This document shows, piece by piece, positions 1 through 6,754 of a DNA stretch of 8,742 nt (position 1 is its first letter; each line of letters begins with the position of its first letter). Position numbers and translations under genes: made by a program. Origin of the DNA: Sedimenticola sp. (GTDB taxonomy: Bacteria > Pseudomonadota > Gammaproteobacteria > Chromatiales > Chromatiaceae); the NCBI GenBank assembly GCA_030590525.1, contig JAUUYI010000068.1, forward strand, positions 1 to 8,742. The letters run 5' to 3'. The notes under the pieces are model-generated. The model was not told the origin of the DNA. It did no database searches and saw only the letters and a program-made list of their open reading frames with translations.

Positions 1-26
1 AATAAGTCCAGGCAAGAATCTAAAAT

Positions 27-104
27 GTAGGGTGTATCAAGCGGAGCGGATACACCAGGCTAGGTCGCGGTGGATCCGTCGCGGCGCTCCTTGATCCACC
101 CTAC
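27..104. repeat. Head-to-head pair of REP-like palindromes
   Basis: Two related palindromes face each other. The first has arms GGTGTATC (31-38) and GATACACC (49-56); the second has GGTGGATC (69-76) and GATCCACC (93-100). The outer edges are also mutually inverted, GTAGGGTG (27-34) and CACCCTAC (97-104), so the second unit reads as a reverse-complement copy of the first. Both loops are GC-rich, with AAGCGGAGC-like sequence. This is the layout of bacterial interspersed palindromic elements, and GTAGGGTGGAT-type palindromes are common intergenic repeats in Proteobacteria. The unit could fold as two hairpins or one long stem. Whether it acts in mRNA decay, termination or merely as a RAYT-mobilised repeat cannot be told from one copy. 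Confidence 0.75.
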
Positions 105-203
105 CGGTTTGCCCCAGGTTATTGAGAAGTTACAAAGATTCGGGCTAAACTGCGGCCGCCAGAATCGAAGTGGGGGAAGAAGAAGAACGAACCTCGTACC
201 TGT

Positions 204-212
204 TGCTATAAT
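204..212 (+). promoter_or_regulatory. Extended -10 promoter of the DsrE-like gene
   Basis: TGCTATAAT is a perfect extended -10 element (TGn plus TATAAT at 207-212). No good -35 hexamer lies 16-18 bp upstream, which is typical of extended -10 promoters. The start codon follows about 37 bp later, with GGATGAG (234-240) as ribosome binding site. Confidence 0.55.
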
Positions 213-248
213 GATTCTGCATAAAAATTATATGGATGAGATAGAGTA

Positions 249-701
249 TTGAGAAAAATTATCAGCAAGACGTTGCTGTTTCAGGCCCTTGTGACAGGTC
301 TGCTGCTGTTTGTCAGTCAGGGCCTGCTGGCCGACTCCGATGACGGGCCGCCGCACAAGATCGTGATCCAGGTCAGCACCGACGACCCGCGGACTCAACA
401 GATCGCGTTGAACAATGCGATCAATCTGCAGAAGGCGCTGGGGCAGGACAATGTGGCGATCGAGATCGTCGCCTACGGTCCGGGATTGGGCCTGCTCACC
501 GATAAGTCCAAGCAGCCACAGCGGGTGACCAGTCTGGCGATGCAGGACATCACCTTCAGTGCCTGTGGTAACACCATGGAGAAGGTGGCCAGGAAGACCG
601 GCAAGATGCCGGTGCTGCTGGACGGGGTCAAGCAGGTGCAGGCTGGGGTATTGCGCATCATGGAATTGCAGGAGCAGGGATACGCTTACGTGCGACCCTG
701 A
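249..701 (+). CDS. Exported DsrE/F-like family protein
   Basis: A 150-aa protein with a TTG start preceded 8 nt upstream by GGATGAG; no in-frame ATG gives a full signal sequence. Residues 1-28 are a signal peptide: basic RKIISK, then a hydrophobic core ending LLA before the acidic DSDD stretch, so the mature protein should be periplasmic. The rest fits the small alpha/beta DsrE/DsrF-like fold: a beta strand KIVIQVS (38-43), a helix beginning DPRTQQIALNNA, a second strand IEIVAYGPG (71-79), then SLAMQD and FSACGNTM around Cys106, the only cysteine. In cytoplasmic DsrE/TusD relatives a cysteine carries sulfur, and Cys106 could play that part, but this is inference. The function of exported members is not known to me. 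The gene is monocistronic and converges on rarD. Fold assignment is fairly sure; role is open. Confidence 0.8.
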   Translation: MRKIISKTLLFQALVTGLLLFVSQGLLADSDDGPPHKIVIQVSTDDPRTQQIALNNAINLQKALGQDNVAIEIVAYGPGLGLLTDKSKQPQRVTSLAMQDITFSACGNTMEKVARKTGKMPVLLDGVKQVQAGVLRIMELQEQGYAYVRP

Positions 702-762
702 TCTGGGCCGGTTTTTGGCACGGGTGAACTTCGCCAGCTCAAGCTTGCGGGGTCCACCCGGA

Positions 763-1671
763 TTATGACGTGGAGGCCCGCCCCAGTTCTCTCCGCAGTC
801 GCCGGTGTGAGTCCAGGCTGAACAGCAACAGCCCACCCCAGATCAGCAGAAAGGTGTAGAGGTGAGAACGGGTAAACGGCTCATGGAATAGAAGCACGGC
901 CAGCAGGAACTGACAGCTGGGGCTGAGATACTGGATAAGCCCGACCGTGCCCAGGCGCAGTCGCCGAGTAGAGAAATTATAGAGCAGCAGAGGCAGGGCG
1001 GTGACCAGGACGGAGCCGACCAGGAGAAGATCGAGCGCTGCCCCCCGGGTACCGAAGACTAGCGTGTTGTTCCCTTCGAGGTAAGCCAGATAGAGGGCGG
1101 CAGCAGGGGAGAGCAACAGACACTCCACCGTAAGACCCAGCAGTGAATCCACGGGTATCTTTTTCCTCAGCAGGCTGTACAGCCCCATGGTTATCGCGAG
1201 CAACAGGGCGATCCAGGGTAGCTGGTGCTGCATGACCAGCAGGTTGAGCACCCCCAGTAACACCAGTACGACCGCCAGTAACTGACTGCGGTTCAGTCGT
1301 TCTTCCAGAAACACCCTGCCCAGCAACAGCATGACAATGGGAAAGATGAAATAACCCATGCTGGCCTCCAGCGCCTGACCGCTATTCACCGCCCAGATGA
1401 ATGCAAGCCAGTTGACTCCCAGCAACAGGGCACTGGTGAAGAACAGGAGCAGCAGTCGGGGGTTGCGGAACAGATTCAGCAGGATACGCTGCTGGCCGCT
1501 CAGCAGGATCAGGAACAGGGTGAAGAGGAGTGACCAGATCACCCGATGGGAGAGAATCTCCAGAGCGGATGCTGATTCCACCGCGCGGTAGTAGATCGGT
1601 GAGAACCCCCAGATGAGAAAGGCAAGAAGTGCGCTGATGACGCCGGCACGCTGGGGGTCGGAAGTGATCAT
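763..1671 (-). CDS. rarD: RarD-type EamA (DMT superfamily) permease
   Basis: A 302-aa inner-membrane protein with about ten hydrophobic segments, the length usual for RarD. Family signatures seen include EILSHRVIWS (38-47), NWLAFIWAV (87-95), EASMGYFI followed by P111 (102-111), LRKKIPV (168-174) and TRRLRLGTVGLIQYLSP (235-251). The two halves are the paired EamA repeats of the drug/metabolite transporter superfamily. The name comes from a chloramphenicol-sensitivity phenotype in Pseudomonas; the natural substrate is not established. The start aligns with E. coli RarD (a short N-terminus before the first helix), although no clear Shine-Dalgarno sequence precedes it. It is divergent from gabD (117-bp gap) and convergent with the DsrE-like gene (61-bp gap), so it is probably transcribed alone. 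Confidence 0.92.
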   Translation of the reverse strand: MITSDPQRAGVISALLAFLIWGFSPIYYRAVESASALEILSHRVIWSLLFTLFLILLSGQQRILLNLFRNPRLLLLFFTSALLLGVNWLAFIWAVNSGQALEASMGYFIFPIVMLLLGRVFLEERLNRSQLLAVVLVLLGVLNLLVMQHQLPWIALLLAITMGLYSLLRKKIPVDSLLGLTVECLLLSPAAALYLAYLEGNNTLVFGTRGAALDLLLVGSVLVTALPLLLYNFSTRRLRLGTVGLIQYLSPSCQFLLAVLLFHEPFTRSHLYTFLLIWGGLLLFSLDSHRRLRRELGRASTS

Positions 1672-1773
1672 TCTGGGGGTTGGTCAGAACAGGCTGTCGG
1701 GACGGCAATCATACGCGCGCGCTCATGCTTTTGCCCGTGTATTATTGGGTTATCGGTAATCCAGGGATCACCC

Positions 1774-1780
1774 AGGAGGA
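1774..1780 (+). promoter_or_regulatory. Strong ribosome binding site of gabD
   Basis: AGGAGGA is a near-perfect Shine-Dalgarno sequence 8 nt before the ATG at 1789. It fixes this start. A promoter must lie in the 117-bp rarD-gabD gap; TTGCCC (1731-1736) with GGTAAT (1755-1760) is only a weak candidate. Confidence 0.7.
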
Positions 1781-1788
1781 ATCTCCCC

Positions 1789-3240
1789 ATGCAGTTGACT
1801 GACAACACTCTGTTTCACCAGCACTGTTATATAGACGGCGGCTGGACCGGGGCCGCCAGCGGGGCCGAAATGGCCGTGACCAACCCAGCCACCGGAGAAG
1901 TGCTGGGAGGGGTGCCGGTGATGAGTGCCGCTGAAATCTCTGCCGCCATCGATGCGGCTGAAGCGGCCTGGGCAGGATGGCGGGCCAGGACTGCGGCAGA
2001 GCGGGCGGCCATTCTGCGACGCTGGAATGATCTGATCCTGGAAAATAAGGAGGATCTGGCACAACTGATGACGGCGGAACAGGGCAAACCGCTGGCCGAG
2101 GCGAGGGGGGAGATCGTTTACGCCGCCTCTTTTATTGAGTGGTTCGCGGAAGAGGGGAAACGGGTCTATGGTGATGTCGTTCCCCAGGACCAGGAGGGTC
2201 GTCGCATTCTGGTGTTGAAACAGTCCATCGGGGTGTGTGCAGTGATTACGCCCTGGAATTTTCCGGCGGCCATGATTACCCGCAAGGCGGCCGCGGCCCT
2301 TGCTGCCGGGTGCACGCTGGTGATCAAGCCGGCGGAGGATACCCCGTTTTCGGCCCTGGCCCTGTGTGAACTCGCTGAGCGGGCCGGTATGCCGGCCGGG
2401 GTGATCAACGTGGTTACCGGGGTGCCTCAGGAGGTCGGAAAGGTATTCACCTCAAGCCAGAAAGTGAGGAAACTCTCCTTTACCGGTTCCACCGGGGTAG
2501 GAAAACTGTTGATGCGGGAGTGTGCGGACACCCTGAAGAAACTCTCCCTGGAGCTGGGCGGAAACGCCCCGTTTATCGTGTTCGATGATGCAGACCTGGA
2601 TGCGGCGGTGGCCGGGGCAATGGCGTCGAAATATCGCAACAGTGGCCAGACCTGTGTCTGCGCCAACCGGTTTCTGGTCCAGGATGGGATCTACCAGGCA
2701 TTTGCAGAGAAGCTGGCCGCAGCGGTGAGTAAACTCAACGTGGGAGAAGGAACTGACGAAGGGGTCGATCAAGGCCCATTGATCAATGAGGCGGCGGTGG
2801 AGAAGGTGGAACAGCACATTGCCGATGCAGTTGCTCAGGGTGCAAAGGTCGCCGTGGGTGGTTCGAGGCATAAGCTCGGTGGAACCTTCTTCCAGCCTAC
2901 CCTGCTCACCAATGTCACGCCGGGGATGATGCTGGCACGGGAGGAGACCTTTGGGCCGGTTGCGCCCCTGTTCCGTTTTGATACAGAGGAGGAGGCGATC
3001 CGCATGGCGAATGATACCGAGTTTGGTCTTGCCGCCTACTTCTACAGCCAGAACCTGGGGCGTGTGTGGCGTGTCGCGGAGGCTCTGGAGTACGGTATGG
3101 TGGGCATCAATTCGGGCATCATCTCCACCGCAGTGGCACCCTTCGGCGGTGTGAAACAGTCCGGTATCGGTCGCGAGGGTTCCCGCTACGGTATCGATGA
3201 ATATCTGGAGATCAAATATCTCTGCATGACGATCGACTGA
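1789..3240 (+). CDS. gabD: Succinate-semialdehyde dehydrogenase (GabD type)
   Basis: This 483-aa protein aligns along its whole length with E. coli GabD (482 aa). It oxidises succinate semialdehyde to succinate, the last step of the GABA shunt, in the cytoplasm. Visible ALDH features are TPWNFP (154-159) with Asn157, the cofactor lysine Lys180, FTGST (231-235), the general base Glu255 in LELGG, and the nucleophile Cys289 in GQTCVC. Cys291, two residues on, matches the cysteine that can form a redox-sensitive disulfide with the nucleophile in SSADHs. EETFGP (385-390) and PFGGVKQSG (451-459) complete the family. Residue 183 is Glu (KPAEDT) where E. coli GabD has Ser, which suggests NAD+ rather than NADP+ preference. 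No gabT or GABA permease is nearby, so the semialdehyde may come from another pathway. The gene is monocistronic. Confidence 0.93.
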   Translation: MQLTDNTLFHQHCYIDGGWTGAASGAEMAVTNPATGEVLGGVPVMSAAEISAAIDAAEAAWAGWRARTAAERAAILRRWNDLILENKEDLAQLMTAEQGKPLAEARGEIVYAASFIEWFAEEGKRVYGDVVPQDQEGRRILVLKQSIGVCAVITPWNFPAAMITRKAAAALAAGCTLVIKPAEDTPFSALALCELAERAGMPAGVINVVTGVPQEVGKVFTSSQKVRKLSFTGSTGVGKLLMRECADTLKKLSLELGGNAPFIVFDDADLDAAVAGAMASKYRNSGQTCVCANRFLVQDGIYQAFAEKLAAAVSKLNVGEGTDEGVDQGPLINEAAVEKVEQHIADAVAQGAKVAVGGSRHKLGGTFFQPTLLTNVTPGMMLAREETFGPVAPLFRFDTEEEAIRMANDTEFGLAAYFYSQNLGRVWRVAEALEYGMVGINSGIISTAVAPFGGVKQSGIGREGSRYGIDEYLEIKYLCMTID

Positions 3241-3272
3241 TTTCAGTGCTCAGAAAGTAAGCAGCCGGTTAA

Positions 3273-3310
3273 CCTCATCGAGGTATGTGTTTAACTTAGT
3301 GTTTACCTCG
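3273..3310 (+). repeat. Overlapping inverted repeats after gabD
   Basis: CGAGGTA (3279-3285) and TACCTCG (3304-3310) form a perfect 7-bp inverted repeat around an 18-nt spacer. The left arm also overlaps a smaller hairpin, CCTC (3273-3276) with GAGG (3280-3283), so the two cannot form together. There is no U-run, so this is not a standard terminator. It could be a 3' end structure of gabD mRNA or a protein-binding site upstream of the next promoter. Confidence 0.4.
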
Positions 3311-3320
3311 GGAAGGGGCA

Positions 3321-3347
3321 TACAGTTCCTGCCTCCGTGGCCGATAC
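3321..3347 (+). promoter_or_regulatory. Sigma-28 (FliA)-like promoter of the REC-TPR/kinase operon
   Basis: TACAGTTC (3321-3328), an 11-bp spacer, then GCCGATAC (3340-3347). The flagellar sigma-28 consensus is TAAAGTTT-N11-GCCGATAA, so 13 of 16 positions match with the exact spacing. Transcription should start around 3355, giving a leader of about 50 nt before the TTG start at 3407. No comparably good sigma-70 promoter is seen in this gap. Confidence 0.65.
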
Positions 3348-3368
3348 ACTGCTGTATTCCACATTTTT

Positions 3369-3398
3369 TTTCCTGCAGGGTTGGCAGGAAACAGCAGG
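3369..3398 (+). promoter_or_regulatory. Leader hairpin at the response regulator start
   Basis: TTTCCTGC (3369-3376) and GCAGGAAA (3384-3391) form a perfect 8-bp stem with a 7-nt loop. GCAGG occurs three times (3375, 3384, 3394), and the last copy overlaps the probable Shine-Dalgarno sequence. The arm CCTGC (3372-3376) can instead pair with that last copy, which would hide the ribosome binding site. Two exclusive folds are thus possible. Confidence 0.45.
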
Positions 3399-3406
3399 TA
3401 TGAGCC

Positions 3407-5032
3407 TTGAGATTTTATCGTCACGAATTAGAAAAAAAATCGTTTCTCATCGTTGATGACTTTGGTGATATGCGGAGCATGCTGAGGGCCATGCTCCAAT
3501 CGATCGGGGTTGCCGGGATCCAGGCCGTCGCCAGCGGTGAGGAAGCCATCCATAGCCTGGAGAAGGCGCATTTCGATATCGTCCTCTGTGACTACAATCT
3601 GGGGCCCGGAAAGGATGGGCAGCAGGTGCTGGAAGAGGCGCGTTACCGGGGTCTTACCGGATTGGGCTCCCTCTTTGTCATGATCACTGCCGAGAATACC
3701 CGTGAGATGGTGATGGGGGCGGTGGAGTATGAGCCGGATTCATATCTGACCAAACCCTTTACCAAAGAGCTGTTGAAGAAGCGCCTGGAGAAGCTGGTTG
3801 CCCGAAAGAAAAATCTGGAGGCGGTGGAGCGGGCAGTCAAGCAGCAGGCGTTTGAAAAGGCCATCCAGTTGCTGGATCAGCAGATTGCGGAAAAACCCAG
3901 AAACCTGGGAGAGCTTACCAAGCTGCAGGCAGAGCTCTGTTACCGGGCCGGGGATTACGGACGGGCGGCTCTGATCTACGAAAATGCGCTGGCGGTACGT
4001 GAGATGCCTTGGGCTCGGCTGGGACTGGGCAAGGTGCTGTACGCTGAGGGCCAGCTGGAACAGGCCAGAGAGCTGTTCCAGCAGTTGCTGATGGAGAATG
4101 AGGGCCTTACCGCAGCCTATGACTGGCTGGCTAAGACGCTGCAGGCAATGGAACTGCCAAGCGAGGCGCAGGAGCTATTGCAGAAAGCGGTAATACTCTC
4201 CCCTAAAGCGATTTTGCGGCAACGATCGCTGGGTGAGCTGGCACTGATGAATGGGGATGGAGCGACCGCCGAAAAGGCCCTTTCCCAGGCGGTTCGGCTG
4301 GGGCGTAACTCGGTCTACAAGCATCCGGCTATCCACGCCAGCCTGGCCCGGGCCAAAGCGGAGAACGGTGAGGAAACCGCAGCACTGAAGATACTCAAGC
4401 AAATGGACCGGGAGTTCGAAGGCAACCGGGAGGCACAGCTCTACTCTTCCATGGTAGAGGGGATGGTCCAGGCGCAGTTAGGCCAGGATGAAACCGCGGA
4501 TGCCTGCCTGGAGCAGGCAAAGGGACTGTTCGATAAACTTGGAATAGGAGTGAGTCCAGAGCTTACGTTGGAGATGGCCAGGACCTGTGGCCGGCTCGGG
4601 GACCTGGAGGGTGCCCGGGATATGTTGAGAATTGCAGTCAGCAACAACCATGCAGAGGAAGGGTTCCTGAAGGAAGTGGGAGCAGTGATCGAAGATCTGA
4701 GCCTGGATCAGGATGCGGCGCATTTCATCGGAGAGATCCGCAGTGAGATCGTGCGGATCAACAACAAGGGTGTAGAACTGGTCAGAATCGGCGATCTGGA
4801 AGAGGCGGTTGCCCTGTTCGAGGAAGCGGTCGGGCGCATGCCTGGAAACCAGGTCGTCAACCTGAATGCAGCGCGGGTGCTGATCATGCGAATGCAGGAG
4901 CGAGGGATCAACAGCGGACAGTTGGGCAGGACCCGCCAATATTTGGAGCGGGTAAGGGCAGTAGACCCGGAAAATCAGAGTCTGAGGCGGGTTCAGAGCA
5001 TGTACCAGGGGTTGTTGGAGCAGGCGGGTTAA
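3407..5032 (+). CDS. Response regulator: REC domain fused to TPR repeats
   Basis: A 541-aa cytoplasmic protein. Residues about 12-130 are a receiver domain with the full phosphorylation site: acidic pair Asp17-Asp18, phosphoacceptor Asp62 (in LCDYNLG), Thr94 (MITAEN) and Lys116 (LTKPFT). Residues about 137-540 are helical, with many TPR-like helix pairs, for example AEGQLEQARELFQQLL (213-228) and GDLEEAVALFEEAV (462-475). There is no DNA-binding or enzymatic output domain, so output is probably protein-protein contact through the TPR array. TTG at 3407 is the first start available, since an in-frame TGA lies at 3401-3403; AGG (3396-3398) precedes it by 8 nt. An ATG at 3400 in another frame leads to an A8 run (see findings). 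Eleven nt separate it from the kinase, and a sigma-28-like promoter lies upstream. Confidence 0.9.
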   Translation: MRFYRHELEKKSFLIVDDFGDMRSMLRAMLQSIGVAGIQAVASGEEAIHSLEKAHFDIVLCDYNLGPGKDGQQVLEEARYRGLTGLGSLFVMITAENTREMVMGAVEYEPDSYLTKPFTKELLKKRLEKLVARKKNLEAVERAVKQQAFEKAIQLLDQQIAEKPRNLGELTKLQAELCYRAGDYGRAALIYENALAVREMPWARLGLGKVLYAEGQLEQARELFQQLLMENEGLTAAYDWLAKTLQAMELPSEAQELLQKAVILSPKAILRQRSLGELALMNGDGATAEKALSQAVRLGRNSVYKHPAIHASLARAKAENGEETAALKILKQMDREFEGNREAQLYSSMVEGMVQAQLGQDETADACLEQAKGLFDKLGIGVSPELTLEMARTCGRLGDLEGARDMLRIAVSNNHAEEGFLKEVGAVIEDLSLDQDAAHFIGEIRSEIVRINNKGVELVRIGDLEEAVALFEEAVGRMPGNQVVNLNAARVLIMRMQERGINSGQLGRTRQYLERVRAVDPENQSLRRVQSMYQGLLEQAG

Positions 5033-5043
5033 CGGGGCCTACA

Positions 5044-5715
5044 ATGATTTTTTCCGATATTCTCGCCTCCATCATCCACGATATGAAAAACTCGCTTGGA
5101 ATGGTGATCAATACCCTGGAGGGTTTGGACTGTGACCAGGGACGAGATGATCAGGCACAATCCAAGCAGGTCAGGGTGCTGCAGCACGAGGCGAAGCGCC
5201 TGAGCAATAAACTGATCGAACTGCTGACGCTCTACAAGATCGAAAATGAGCATATCTCACCTAACATAGAAGAGCTGAACCTGTGTGATTTTCTGGAGGA
5301 GATAGCCGCCGAAAACCAGACCTCTGCCGAAGCTCAGGGGGTGCGGGTTGCCTGGCAGTGCTCACCTGATCTGAACGGCTATTTCGATGAGGGGCTGGTC
5401 CGCGGTGTCATCAACAGTCTGATTGGCAATGGATTGCGTTATACCCGGCGGGAACTGCTGGTGGTGGCAGAAGAGGAGGACGGCTACCTGGTGTTACGGG
5501 TGGAGGACGATGGCGATGGGTTTCCACCCGAAATGCTGGCGGCTCAGCATGCCATCGATCAGGCTGGCAATGCCAGCGATGGCAACACCCAGCTGGGCAT
5601 ATACTTCGCAGGAATGGTGGCAAAACTGCACCGCAACCGGGACCGGGAAGGTCTCATCCGACTCTCCAATAACTGCCACCTTCCCGGTGGCTGCTTTTCC
5701 CTGCTGTTGCCTTGA
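5044..5715 (+). CDS. Small soluble histidine kinase (HisKA-like plus HATPase)
   Basis: A 223-aa protein with no membrane segment and no sensor domain, only the catalytic core. The H-box is IIHDMKNSLG with the phosphorylated His12; the following D-M-K-N matches the E/DxxN/T pattern used for phosphatase activity, so it may both load and unload its partner. The ATPase half has an N-box INSLIGNGLRYT (123-134, Asn124 and Asn129), a G1 box DDGDG (155-159) and a G2 box containing GNTQLG (180-185), somewhat degenerate against the usual GTGLGL. It follows the REC-TPR gene after 11 nt and is almost surely cotranscribed, which makes that protein its likely substrate. Only a weak ribosome binding site (GGGG near 5034) is seen, suggesting translational coupling. 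Lacking a sensor, it should be controlled by another protein. Confidence 0.88.
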   Translation: MIFSDILASIIHDMKNSLGMVINTLEGLDCDQGRDDQAQSKQVRVLQHEAKRLSNKLIELLTLYKIENEHISPNIEELNLCDFLEEIAAENQTSAEAQGVRVAWQCSPDLNGYFDEGLVRGVINSLIGNGLRYTRRELLVVAEEEDGYLVLRVEDDGDGFPPEMLAAQHAIDQAGNASDGNTQLGIYFAGMVAKLHRNRDREGLIRLSNNCHLPGGCFSLLLP

Positions 5716-5741
5716 GACCCCGATTTTTTCCTGGTCAGGCC

Positions 5742-6356
5742 CTACTTTGGCCGGGGCAGGTTCATAATCCGGCCCAGTTTCGTATAGTTAGGACCACCCA
5801 GACGACCTACCGGATCCAGTCGCTCGGGCCGAATCCGCAGTTTTCCCTCAGCATTTTTTTCGACCGCCTCGTCTTCTATGTAGATATTCAGGATACGTCC
5901 GAAGATCAGGGCCTGGGGGGCCGAGCCAATCTCCTGGATCTGATACAGCTCGCAGGCCATGGCCAGCCGACTATCCCGCAGTCGAGGTAACCGAAAACCA
6001 GAAAACTCCGTTAGGGCCAGTCCTTGTGCATCAATCTCGGAAACCCCGGCCGGCAGGGTTGCGGCGCTTTCATTCATTGGCTCCAACAGGTCCCAACTGG
6101 GGATATGCAGCACAAAGTCCCGTCGTTTCTCTATGTTGATCCGGGTGTCCTTTGGGTTGCCATCCGGTTTCTTTCCCACTGAAAACATAATCAGTGGTGG
6201 ATCACTGCAGATGGCGCTGAAGTAGGAGAAAGGAGCCAGGTTGTAATGGCCATCCCCGTTGTCCGACAGCACCCAGGCAATGGGCCGGGGGATCAGGGTC
6301 TGGGCCATGGTGGAATAGACTTCTGAAGTGCTCAGCTGGGACAGGTCGATATTCAT
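5742..6356 (-). CDS. Flavin reductase-like FMN-binding protein
   Basis: A 204-aa cytoplasmic protein of the flavin reductase-like (DIM6/NTAB, split-barrel FMN-binding) family. Signatures seen are IPRPIAWV (22-29), NLAPFSYF (39-46, the FMN-contact region), PPLIMFSVG (53-61), KDTRINI (69-75) and the C-terminal GRLGGPNYTKL (184-194). Relatives reduce FMN with NAD(P)H to feed monooxygenases or act as FMN-dependent reductases; the partner cannot be read from this locus, since no oxygenase lies nearby. The start ATG is preceded by AGAGAG about 8 nt upstream. The gene converges on the kinase gene with a 26-bp gap in which no convincing terminator is seen, and is divergent from the 75-aa gene (120-bp gap). 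Confidence 0.88.
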   Translation of the reverse strand: MNIDLSQLSTSEVYSTMAQTLIPRPIAWVLSDNGDGHYNLAPFSYFSAICSDPPLIMFSVGKKPDGNPKDTRINIEKRRDFVLHIPSWDLLEPMNESAATLPAGVSEIDAQGLALTEFSGFRLPRLRDSRLAMACELYQIQEIGSAPQALIFGRILNIYIEDEAVEKNAEGKLRIRPERLDPVGRLGGPNYTKLGRIMNLPRPK

Positions 6357-6401
6357 ATTATTCTCTCTGCTAAAAAACTCTCTCTGGTTTCAAACTTTCC
6401 T

Positions 6402-6419
6402 TTCAGCTTCAGCCTCAGC
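6402..6419. repeat. Three tandem TTCAGC-like hexamers
   Basis: TTCAGC, TTCAGC and CTCAGC follow each other directly in the gap between the divergent flavin reductase-like gene and the 75-aa gene. It is short and may be chance; a regulator-binding array is possible but unsupported. Confidence 0.3.
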
Positions 6420-6476
6420 GATTTCTCTTGCCAGTTGGGTCCACTTTACTGTCATTGAAAGAGAAGTGCGAAAAAA

Positions 6477-6704
6477 ATGAAGACATCCGATATAGAGGCG
6501 CTGTCTATCTACCCTGAGCATCGACTCACCTGCCACCCAACGACAGCAAAGATATTTGAGCGTTTTCAGGATATTTCGAATTATAAGATCGTCGAAGGTG
6601 ATCGAGTAATCAAAGTCTATCGGGATGAGATGACTGACTTACAGAAAGAAATACTCGGTCTGCTGAGTATGGCAGAGGAAGACTATTGGGAGAATGTGGA
6701 TTGA
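6477..6704 (+). CDS. Small protein of unknown function (75 aa)
   Basis: I do not recognise this family. The ATG is preceded by AAGAGAAG about 10 nt upstream, and codon use looks like real coding sequence. The protein is acidic and soluble, with one cysteine (Cys19) and no signal peptide or membrane segment. The first half reads as IYPEHRLTCHPTTAKIFE, the middle as a strand-like KIVEGDRVIKVY, and the last third as a helix DEMTDLQKEILGLLSMAE ending in an acidic tail. It lies between the core genes and the AT-rich toxin-antitoxin island and could belong to either. It is divergent from the flavin reductase-like gene. No function is assigned. Confidence 0.65.
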   Translation: MKTSDIEALSIYPEHRLTCHPTTAKIFERFQDISNYKIVEGDRVIKVYRDEMTDLQKEILGLLSMAEEDYWENVD

Positions 6705-6722
6705 ATGACATGATATGGGTGA

Positions 6723-6754
6723 GTCCCAACACAACTACGGGATGACATTTTTTT
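6723..6754 (+). terminator. Possible weak intrinsic terminator
   Basis: GTCCC (6723-6727) can pair with GGGAT (6739-6743, one G-U pair) around an 11-nt loop, followed after four bases by seven T (6748-6754). It is placed 18 nt after the stop of the 75-aa gene. The stem is short, so efficiency is doubtful. The rest of the gap to 6880 is AT-rich and shows no gene. Confidence 0.3.

Noticed and set aside
702..762. Terminator between the DsrE-like gene and rarD (CGGGTG/CACCCG)
   Set aside because: The 6-bp arms enclose a 28-nt loop and no U-run follows.
228..836. A 202-codon open frame on the minus strand across the DsrE-like gene and the rarD 3' end
   Set aside because: It is antisense to two well-supported genes, its composition is that of a shadow frame, and its protein resembles no family.
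1731..1760. Sigma-70 promoter for gabD (TTGCCC, 18 bp, GGTAAT)
   Set aside because: The -10 match is poor; too weak for a feature of its own.
5716..5741. Bidirectional terminator between the convergent kinase and flavin reductase-like genes
   Set aside because: Only a 4-bp CCTG/CAGG stem beside a T-run is present, too short to call.
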